Below the pieces are notes generated by a model that was given only the letters and a program-made list of their open reading frames with translations, made no database searches and was not told the origin of the DNA. Shown here piece after piece: positions 14,041-19,835 of a stretch of DNA of 20,551 nucleotides. A program made the position numbers and the translations under genes. The stretch is from Massilia sp. Its GTDB lineage: Bacteria > Pseudomonadota > Gammaproteobacteria > Burkholderiales > Burkholderiaceae_D. The stretch spans positions 1 through 20,551 of the forward strand of contig JAQGNM010000228.1 in the NCBI GenBank assembly GCA_028291845.1, given 5' to 3'. The stretch's first letter is position 1; the number at the start of each line of letters is the position of its first letter.

Positions 14041-15360
14041 TTAACGTGCCATGCGGGCCGGAGCGACGTCGACCGCTGCCGCGTTTGGCGTGACGGCGTT
14101 GGTCATGAAGTTCGCACGCATCGGCTTGAGGACAAACCAGGCCATCAGTGCGGCGGCGGCGTTCAGGCCGCAACCGACGAAGAACACGGCTTCCCAGCCG
14201 CCGGTGGCGTCGGTGATCATGCTCGAGATCGGCACGAAAATCGATGCGGTGCCCTTGGCGGTGTACAGCAGGCCAGCGTTACCGGCGGCGTTCTTGCTGC
14301 CGAAGGTGTCGGCGGCGGTGGCCGGGAACAGGCTGTAGATCTCACCCCAGGCAAAGAACACCAGGCCGGTCAGGATGACGAACATGATTGGATCACGGCC
14401 GTAGTAGTACAGCGCCAGGATGCCGACCGCTTCGAGGGCGAAGGCGATGAACATGGTCTTTTCACGGCCGATCTGATCGGATACCCAGCCAAAGAACGGA
14501 CGGGTCAGGCCATTCAACACACGGTCGATCGCCAGAGCGAAGGTCAGTGCCGGCAGCACCATGCCCATGACGTTGAACTTGACGCCATCGATCTGGAAGT
14601 CCTTGGCGATCGGGCCCATCTGGGCGGTGGCCATCAGGCCGCCGGCGGCAACCAGCACGAACATCAAGTACATGACCCAGAACACGGGCTTGCGGACGAT
14701 CTGCGAGGGGCCGAATTCGGCATTGCCCTGCTGAACCTTGGTCTGCTTCTTGATAGCGTTCGGCATGTGAGCCGGTGGACGCACCATCATCAAGGCCAGC
14801 AGCACGACGATCAGGCCCTGGCCGATACCGAAGTACAGGAAGGTCTGCTCGTAGCCGCTCGACTCGATCATCTTCGAAATTGGAATGATGGTGGCCGCCG
14901 AGCCGGCGCCGAAACCTGCCGCCGTCAAACCAGCTGCCAGGCCGCGGCGATCCGGGAACCATTTGAGGGCCGAACCGACGCAGGTGCCGTAGACCGCGCC
15001 GGCGCCGATACCGGAGATGGCAGCGGCGATGTAGAGCATGGTCAAGGTGTCGGCAAACGAGTTCATCACCCAGCCCAGGGCGCACAACAGGCCGCCGAAC
15101 AGCACGACAGGACGTGGACCGAATTTATCGACGGCCCAGCCTTCGATCGGTACCAGCCAGGTTTCGGTCAGGATGAAGATGGTGAAAGCAACCTGGATGG
15201 CTGCCTTGGACCAGTGGTATTTGTCCGCGATCGGGTTGACGAACAGGGTCCAACCATATTGCAGATTGGCAATCATCGCCATGCAGACGATGCCCATTAC
15301 GAGCTGCAGCCAGCGGTTTGCGCCGGGCGATGCCGGGTTGATGCTTGTTTCTTGTGTCAT
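14041..15360 (-). CDS. oxlT: MFS oxalate/formate antiporter (OxlT-like)
   Basis: A 439-residue inner-membrane carrier of the oxalate:formate antiporter family, with about 12 helices. The cytoplasmic loop after TM2 reads WAVDKFGPRPVVLFGG, and the matching loop in the second half reads GWVSDQIGREKTM. Numbering from the upstream ATG, Lys371 in LYTAKGTASIF occupies the place of OxlT Lys355 in TM11. Arg282 or Arg289 (AIDRVLNGLTRPFFG) is the likely counterpart of OxlT Arg272; these two charges bind oxalate in OxlT. The exchange of oxalate2- for formate- produced by Oxc/Frc would be electrogenic. I prefer ATG at 15360 (MTQETSINPASPG), seven bases after GGAGA; the ATG at 15366 is too close to it. First gene of the operon with FAH and PanE-like genes. 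Other dicarboxylates cannot be excluded as substrates. Confidence 0.9.
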   Translation of the reverse strand: MTQETSINPASPGANRWLQLVMGIVCMAMIANLQYGWTLFVNPIADKYHWSKAAIQVAFTIFILTETWLVPIEGWAVDKFGPRPVVLFGGLLCALGWVMNSFADTLTMLYIAAAISGIGAGAVYGTCVGSALKWFPDRRGLAAGLTAAGFGAGSAATIIPISKMIESSGYEQTFLYFGIGQGLIVVLLALMMVRPPAHMPNAIKKQTKVQQGNAEFGPSQIVRKPVFWVMYLMFVLVAAGGLMATAQMGPIAKDFQIDGVKFNVMGMVLPALTFALAIDRVLNGLTRPFFGWVSDQIGREKTMFIAFALEAVGILALYYYGRDPIMFVILTGLVFFAWGEIYSLFPATAADTFGSKNAAGNAGLLYTAKGTASIFVPISSMITDATGGWEAVFFVGCGLNAAAALMAWFVLKPMRANFMTNAVTPNAAAVDVAPARMAR

Positions 15361-15766
15361 TTCCATGTCTCCGTGATGGTGTAGTTTTTCGCGTCTTTGC
15401 GCGTCCGGGGTGCTAACAGAATCGGATCAAATCAGTTCTGTCGTGCCCTCGCCATTGCTGTGGAAGTTGCCGCGGCGGCCATGAAGCCGGCGCCGCTGCG
15501 TGGGTACTGCGGGGTGGTCATTGCGCGTCTCCCTGAGGTGTTGTTAAGGCCTGCAACTGTTCTGCCGCCAGGGTTTGATAGTACCCCGGCCAGGCGGCTG
15601 TGATATTGAAAAAAGGTGATGCCATTTTCCCAACGTATGCCCCGACTTCCGGTGGAAGGAGTCATATTTACACAAGCGCGGACAGATGCCCGATTGTGGA
15701 AGACGCGTTTTTTTATATCCTTGACCTCGGTTAAGATTTGAAATCAGATCCAATGGAAATTTATTA
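15361..15766 (-). promoter_or_regulatory. Upstream region of the antiporter operon
   Basis: This 406-base stretch holds the presumed antiporter promoter. TTGACCTCGGTTAA (15721-15734), read on the minus strand as TTAACCGAGGTCAA, matches the oxc operator at 13 of 14 positions. CACAAT (15698-15693, minus strand) is a weak -10 whose end lies exactly 34.5 bp from the palindrome centre. The start would be near 15686, leaving a leader of more than 300 bases. The leader includes a 29-codon frame (15521-15432). No other gene is supported. Confidence 0.6.
15432..15521 (-). CDS. Possible 29-residue leader ORF upstream of the antiporter
   Basis: ATG at 15521 follows GGGAGACGCGCA, a good ribosome-binding site, and the frame (MTTPQYPRSGAGFMAAAATS...) ends in TGA at 15432, 71 bp before the antiporter start. 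The Ala-rich middle is only mildly hydrophobic. Small partner subunits of MFS carriers are known, but they carry a clear membrane helix, which this lacks. It may be a regulatory leader peptide or chance. Confidence 0.35.
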   Translation of the reverse strand: MTTPQYPRSGAGFMAAAATSTAMARARQN

Positions 15767-16132
15767 TTAAACACCAGCGTGGTGCTGCTGAATTTCTGCC
15801 CAATTGATGAAGGCTGCAGGACGGCAACCGACTTCATTCATGGCGGAGAAACGGCGCTCCTTGGCGGCCTGGATGGCGTCGACCAGGAACTCGGCGTCGT
15901 AGGCCTTCAACAGGTGCGGCTGGTGTGTCTGCAAGTAGTTGCGCAAGCACTCGCGGTCGCCATCGGCGCAGGCGCCGCCCTGGAACTGCGCACTGTCCCA
16001 GTGGAAGCGCAGACCGAGTTCGTGGAAGGCGGCGTTGTAAGCGTTGCGGTGGGCATCGGCAAGGGCACCGTGGTGGATGCTGTCGATGTTGCTCTGGCTG
16101 CTCTGGCTACCTTGCTTGTTGAAGTTGGTCAT
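15767..16132 (-). CDS. Hypothetical protein, 121 residues
   Basis: ATG at 16132 follows CGGAGAACGCC. The N-terminal 20 residues are Ser/Gln-rich and probably disordered (MTNFNKQGSQSSQSNIDSIH). The rest is helical and soluble: HGALADAHRNAYNAAFHELG, LRFHWDSAQFQGGACADGDR, ECLRNYLQTHQPHLLKAYDA, EFLVDAIQAAKERRF. Two Cys (near GACADGD and RECL) and several His could bind a metal, but there is no known motif. I do not recognise the family. It is divergent from the LysR gene, with phased GTGA repeats just upstream, and is therefore a likely LysR target. Its 3' end lies 33 bp from the antiporter operator. Confidence 0.7.
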   Translation of the reverse strand: MTNFNKQGSQSSQSNIDSIHHGALADAHRNAYNAAFHELGLRFHWDSAQFQGGACADGDRECLRNYLQTHQPHLLKAYDAEFLVDAIQAAKERRFSAMNEVGCRPAAFINWAEIQQHHAGV

Positions 16133-16153
16133 GGCGTTCTCCGAAACGATTAA

Positions 16154-16190
16154 GTGAACATGCGGTGAAATCGCGGTGAAATTTCAGTGA
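16154..16190. repeat. Four GTGA repeats with 11-bp period
   Basis: GTGA begins at 16154, 16165, 16176 and 16187, exactly 11 bp apart. The central two share GCGGTGAAAT (16162-16171 and 16173-16182). A near-copy, GTAA, lies at 16198. They are in the divergent region, 22-58 bp upstream of the 121-residue gene. The even phasing suggests cooperative binding on one DNA face. Confidence 0.7.
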
Positions 16191-16239
16191 GTTCAATGTA
16201 ACCTGCACAAATGATTAGTAATAGTTAAAGTTATTAAGC

Positions 16240-16254
16240 ATAATCATTCATTAT
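16240..16254. promoter_or_regulatory. Candidate LysR-type box (T-N11-A palindrome)
   Basis: ATAAT-CATTC-ATTAT is a perfect 5-bp-arm palindrome that includes the T-N11-A pattern of LysR-type operators (TAATCATTCATTA). It lies 25 bp before the LysR start, in the intergenic region shared with the divergent 121-residue gene, where such regulators usually bind. A second inverted pair, AATGATTA (16210-16217) with TAATCATT (16241-16248), overlaps it. Confidence 0.5.
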
Positions 16255-16279
16255 CCTGAATACATTGACAGAGTGCCCT

Positions 16280-17230
16280 ATGAAAAATGCCACGTTGCGA
16301 CAATTGAAAGTGTTCGAAGCGGTGGCGCGCCACCTGAGCTTTTCGCGCGCGGCCGAGGAATTGCACCTGACCCAGCCTGCCGTGTCGACACAGATCAAGA
16401 CCCTCGAGAGCCATGTCGGCCTGGCCTTGTTCGAGCAACTGGGCAAGAAGGTGTATCTGACCCAGGGCGGCGCGGAGCTGCTGTATCACTCGCGCGCCAT
16501 CATCCGGCAGTTCCTGGAGGCCGAAGAAGCGCTGGCCCATTTCAAGGGTATCGCCGGCGGCCACCTGAATGTGGCGGTGATCAGCGCCGGCGATTATTTC
16601 TTCCCGCACCTGCTGGTCGAATTTGCCCGCCGCCACCCCGGCGTGAAATTGAATCTGACGGTGCACAACCGCGAAGAGCTGCTGGGGGAATTGTCGAACA
16701 ACCTCACCGACCTCGCCATCATGGTGCGCCCGCCGCACGACCTCGACACGCAAAACGAATCGTTCGCGCCGCACCCCTACGTCATCGTCGCCGCACCCAA
16801 CCACCCTCTGGCGACACGCAAACGCATTTCGATGGAGGCCTTGGTCAAGGAGGCTTTCGTGGTGCGCGAAAAAGGGTCGGACACCTGGTACTCGATGCAG
16901 GACGGTTTTGGTCAGTACATGCGCGATTTAAACATCGCCATGGAAATTCGCAGCACCGAAACCATCAAGCAGGCGATCATTGCCGGCATGGGCATCGGCT
17001 TCCTGTCAGCCCACACCATCGGCCAGGAATTGAAAACCGGCAGCCTGGTGGTGCTGCCGGTGCAGGGATTTCCCTTGATGCTCAACTGGTACGTGGTGCA
17101 CCGCTTCGACAAGCGCTTGCCGCCGGTGGCGAAAGCGTTCAAGGAGTTTTTGCTGAGCGACGGCGCGCGCCTGATCAGCGACCTGATTCCGGCGCCGACA
17201 CCGGGTATTCACGGAAAATTGGATTCTTGA
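16280..17230 (+). CDS. LysR-family transcriptional regulator
   Basis: A 316-residue LysR regulator. The winged helix is at residues 1-60 (MKNATLRQLKVFEAVARHLS, FSRAAEELHLTQPAVSTQIK, TLESHVGLALFEQLGKKVYL), followed by the linker helix (LLYHSRAIIRQFLEAEEALA). A type 2 periplasmic-binding effector domain follows from about 90 (GGHLNVAVISAGDYFFPHLL ... AIIAGMGIGFLSAHTIGQEL). The N-terminus and effector domain are of the CbbR/CysB-like kind that senses metabolic intermediates; the ligand is unknown. I chose ATG at 16280; a TTG at 16265 would add MTECP. The ribosome-binding site is weak (GAG). It is divergent from the 121-residue gene and converges on the HDAC/glycerate operon. It could control either neighbour; the phased repeats and the T-N11-A box favour the divergent gene. 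A strong terminator follows. Confidence 0.92.
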   Translation: MKNATLRQLKVFEAVARHLSFSRAAEELHLTQPAVSTQIKTLESHVGLALFEQLGKKVYLTQGGAELLYHSRAIIRQFLEAEEALAHFKGIAGGHLNVAVISAGDYFFPHLLVEFARRHPGVKLNLTVHNREELLGELSNNLTDLAIMVRPPHDLDTQNESFAPHPYVIVAAPNHPLATRKRISMEALVKEAFVVREKGSDTWYSMQDGFGQYMRDLNIAMEIRSTETIKQAIIAGMGIGFLSAHTIGQELKTGSLVVLPVQGFPLMLNWYVVHRFDKRLPPVAKAFKEFLLSDGARLISDLIPAPTPGIHGKLDS

Positions 17231-17295
17231 CGGCAGTCAAGGATATTGACTATTCGGACAGGCACAGTGGTCTTGTTTCACTCCGAAGTATATTT

Positions 17296-17329
17296 GCCGC
17301 CGTCCTTCACCAGATGGCGGCTTTTTTTT
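17296..17329 (+). terminator. Intrinsic terminator of the LysR gene
   Basis: GCCGCCGTC (17296-17304) pairs with GATGGCGGC (17313-17321), with one G-U pair, around an 8-base loop, followed by eight T. It is about 65 bp after the stop. Confidence 0.88.
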
Positions 17330-17419
17330 GGGAAATCAAACAAAAGTAAAAACCTACTTTTGTTTGGGCCTGGTCAGTAAACCAAGAAAAAACCGGCTTA
17401 GAAGCGCAAGGCCAGTCAG

Positions 17420-17453
17420 GTAAAAAGCACTGGCGAAGCCAGATGCTTTTTAC
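17420..17453. terminator. Symmetric hairpin, possible bidirectional terminator
   Basis: GTAAAAAGCACTGGC, loop GAA, then GCCAG-A-TGCTTTTTAC form a 15-bp stem with one bulged A. The A/T tracts lie within the stem on both sides, so it could end transcripts in either direction. For the minus strand it is about 150 bp past the HDAC stop. Confidence 0.5.
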
Positions 17454-17489
17454 AGGAACTGCTTGCGAGTGCGCTGAGCATGCAGCAGC

Positions 17490-17594
17490 GGGGTCTGGCA
17501 CTCCCGTGCCTGACCCCATCTTCACTTTGCCGACATATTTTTCGATAGCCGCTGGACTGCGCAAATGGGGTCAGACGGCGCAGCGCCAGACCCC
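17490..17594. repeat. Second REP-like inverted pair
   Basis: Two 28-base hairpin elements in opposite orientation lie at 17490-17517 and 17567-17594. The first is GGGGTC, T-T mismatch, GGCAC, TCCC loop, GTGCC, T, GACCCC. The second keeps the GGGGTC/GACCCC outer stem and GGCGC/GCGCC inner pairing. Compared with the pair at 11609-11749 the outer stem has a compensated A-T to T-A change. It lies 8 bp beyond the HDAC stop codon. Confidence 0.75.
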
Positions 17595-17602
17595 GATACT
17601 GC

Positions 17603-18532
17603 TTACGCCATCAGCGCCTTGACGTGCGCGGCGGTTCCACCGGCGAGCCCTTCGCCGCTGTAGCCGCCTTCCAGCACCGACACGATGCGCCCGACGCACA
17701 GTTCGTCGGCCACCTTCATCAATTCTTCGGTCACCCAGCGATAGTCGTCGTCTTCAAGATTCATGCCCGCCAGCGGGTCGAGTTTATGGGCGTCGAAGCC
17801 GGCCGAGATGATGATGAAGTCCGGTTTGAAGGCGCGCAGTTTCGGCAGCAGCTCGGCAGCTGTCCTTTCCCTGAACATGCGCGAGCCGCAGCCCGGCGGC
17901 AGCGGCACGTTGACGATATTGTCGGCCACGCCGTGCTCGCTGGCGCTGCCGGTGCCCGGGTACAGCGGCGACTGGTGGCTGGAGGCATAGAACAGCTCAG
18001 GACGCGCGTAAAAGGCTTCCTGGGTGCCGTTGCCATGGTGGACGTCGAAATCGACCACGGCGACGCGCGCGAGGCCGTGGGCCTGCTGGGCGTGGACGGC
18101 GGCGATGGCGGCTTGATTAAAAATGCAAAAGCCCATCGCGCGGTCCGGCTCGGCGTGGTGGCCGCACGGCCTGGTGGCGCAAAACACGTTGTCGAATTCG
18201 CCGGCCATGACGGCGTCGACGCCGGCGCACGCGGCGCCGATGCAGCGCATGACGGCGTTCCACGAGCCGGGCGACATCACCGTATCGCCGCCGTCCAGCG
18301 CTACCCTGCCGCTGGCCGGGGCGACGTCGGCGATGGCGTCGACGAAGGCTTCGTCATGGATCAGCTTGGCCTGCATGCGCGTACCCATCGGGGCCTCGCG
18401 CCAGCTCAATGCTTCGAACTCCGGCGCGCCCAGCACATCGAGCACCGCCTTCAAACGGGCCGGCGATTCCGGGTGGCTGCTGCCGGGATCGTGCTTGAAG
18501 CAGTCATCATGGGTAAATACGAGGGTGCTCAT
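17603..18532 (-). CDS. Histone-deacetylase-family amidohydrolase (class II HDAC-like)
   Basis: A 309-residue zinc hydrolase of the arginase/deacetylase fold. Key residues are present: the His-His pair RPCGHHAEPD (His125, His126), DFDVHHGNGTQE with zinc ligands Asp163 and His165, Asp247 in SAGFDAHKLDPLAG, and the transition-state Tyr291 in LEGGYS. N-terminal THDDCFKHDPGSSHPESPAR is typical for the bacterial class II HDAC-like proteins. These remove acetyl groups from polyamines, small amides or protein lysines; the substrate is not readable here. ATG at 18532 follows AAAGGAATCAC. It lies 39 bp downstream of the glycerate kinase on the same strand and is probably the last gene of that operon. 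A link between deacetylation and glycerate metabolism (for example removal of lysine acetylation from metabolic enzymes) is only inference. Confidence 0.92.
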   Translation of the reverse strand: MSTLVFTHDDCFKHDPGSSHPESPARLKAVLDVLGAPEFEALSWREAPMGTRMQAKLIHDEAFVDAIADVAPASGRVALDGGDTVMSPGSWNAVMRCIGAACAGVDAVMAGEFDNVFCATRPCGHHAEPDRAMGFCIFNQAAIAAVHAQQAHGLARVAVVDFDVHHGNGTQEAFYARPELFYASSHQSPLYPGTGSASEHGVADNIVNVPLPPGCGSRMFRERTAAELLPKLRAFKPDFIIISAGFDAHKLDPLAGMNLEDDDYRWVTEELMKVADELCVGRIVSVLEGGYSGEGLAGGTAAHVKALMA

Positions 18533-18571
18533 GTGATTCCTTTCTGGCGCCCTCCTTTTTCGTGAAATCAG

Positions 18572-19834
18572 CTACGAAATGAGAATGGCGCGGAAGTCGT
18601 TGACATTGGTGAGCGTCGGTCCGCACACGACCAGATCGCCCAGCGCTTGGAAAAAACTGTAACCGTCATTATTGTCCAGCATGGCGCGCGCACGCAAACC
18701 GTGCGCCTCGGCGCGCATCAGGCTGTCGGGCGCCAACAGCGCGCCGGCGTTGTTCTCCGAGCCGTCGATGCCGTCGGTATCGCAGGCAATCGCATGGATG
18801 CCAGGCGCGCCGCCCAGCGCCAGGCCGAGCGCGAGCAAGAACTCGGTGTTGCGCCCGCCCCGCCCGGTTCCGCCGACGGTGACGGTGGTCTCGCCGCCGG
18901 ACAGGATCACGCACGGCCGCTGGAACGGCATGCCGTGGGTCCGCACCGAGCGCGCCATCGACGCGTGCATCAGGGCGATGTCGCGCGCCTCTCCCTCGAT
19001 GTCGTCGGCCAGGATGTAGGGCGTGATGCCGGCCGCGCGCGCTGCCGCGGCAGCGGCGTCGAGTGCGATCCGCGCGGAGGCGATCACGTGCACGCGGTTG
19101 TTGGCAAAGCGGATATCGCCCGGCTTGGGCGTCTCGCCTGCGCCGGACGTGAGCACCGCGCGCACGTTGGCGGGAACCTCGATGCGGTAGCGCGCCAGGA
19201 TCGCCAGCGCTTCCTCGCAGGTCCCCGCATCGGGCAGGCTCGGCCCGCTGGCGACGATGCCGGGATCGTCGCCAGGCACATCGGAAATGAGCAAGGTCAC
19301 CACGCGCGCGGGCGCGCAAGCGAGCGCCAGGCGGCCGCCCTTGATGGCCGACAGGTGCTTTCTCACGCAGTTCATCTCGCCGATGGTGGCGCCGCTTTTG
19401 AGCAGGGCGCTGTTGAGCGCCTGCTTGTCGGCCAGGGTGACCCCTGCGGCCGGCAGCGCCAGCAGCGCCGAGCCGCCGCCGGAGATCAGGCACAGCACCA
19501 GGTCGTTTTCATTCAAGCCCGCCACGCTGTCGAGAATGCGCTGCGCCGCGCCCGCACCGGCGGCGTCCGGCACCGGGTGCGCCGCTTCCAGCACTTCGAT
19601 GCGCTCGCATGGCACGGCGTGGCCGTAGCGGGTGACGACGATGCCGGTCAAGGGCCCGGGATAATGGCCCTCCACCACCCGCGCCATTTCGGCCGCACCC
19701 TTGCCGGCGCCGACCACGATCAAGCGACCGCCCACCGGCGCCTCGGGAAGAAATGAAGGCAGGCAGCCTTCGCTGGTCACGGCGCCGACCGCCGCTTCGA
19801 ACAAGTCCAACAACAAGCGGCGCTCGTCCTGCAT
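18572..19834 (-). CDS. Glycerate kinase, type II (MOFRL family, GckA/TtuD-like)
   Basis: A 420-residue glycerate kinase of the DUF4147/MOFRL family, which forms 2-phosphoglycerate from D-glycerate and ATP. Motifs in order are LIVVGAGKGAAEMARVVEGH near 38-57, EAAHPVPDA, LCLISGGGSALLALPAAGVT near 130, MNCVRKHLSAIKGGRLA, and LLISDVPGDDPGIVASGPSL. The C-terminal MOFRL domain follows: CVILSGGETTVTVGGTGRGG, RNTEFLLALGLALGG, DTDGIDGSENNAGALL and the end GPTLTNVNDFRAILIS. Length is typical. Older annotations call such genes hydroxypyruvate reductase (ttuD); the sequence is that of the kinase family. ATG at 19834 follows AAAGGCTGAC and lies one base after the reductase stop, so translation is coupled. 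With the upstream reductase it completes the glycerate pathway from glyoxylate. Confidence 0.93.
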   Translation of the reverse strand: MQDERRLLLDLFEAAVGAVTSEGCLPSFLPEAPVGGRLIVVGAGKGAAEMARVVEGHYPGPLTGIVVTRYGHAVPCERIEVLEAAHPVPDAAGAGAAQRILDSVAGLNENDLVLCLISGGGSALLALPAAGVTLADKQALNSALLKSGATIGEMNCVRKHLSAIKGGRLALACAPARVVTLLISDVPGDDPGIVASGPSLPDAGTCEEALAILARYRIEVPANVRAVLTSGAGETPKPGDIRFANNRVHVIASARIALDAAAAAARAAGITPYILADDIEGEARDIALMHASMARSVRTHGMPFQRPCVILSGGETTVTVGGTGRGGRNTEFLLALGLALGGAPGIHAIACDTDGIDGSENNAGALLAPDSLMRAEAHGLRARAMLDNNDGYSFFQALGDLVVCGPTLTNVNDFRAILIS

Positions 19835-19835
19835 G

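Larger units (their letters stand above)
17231..17602. other. Hairpin-rich convergent intergenic region
   Basis: No gene is supported between the LysR stop and the HDAC stop. In order it holds the palindrome CTTGAC-GGCA-GTCAAG (17226-17241, overlapping the LysR stop) and the LysR terminator. Next are a perfect 12-bp hairpin, CAAACAAAAGTA / TACTTTTGTTTG (17337-17366), and a long hairpin at 17420-17453 (GTAAAAAGCACTGGC with one bulged base in the other arm, GAA loop). A REP-like pair (17490-17594) ends the region. Confidence 0.7.

Noticed and set aside
13591..15384. Plus-strand open frame of 597 codons
   Set aside because: Antisense to the antiporter and FAH genes; the His/Gln/Gly-rich translation has no family character.
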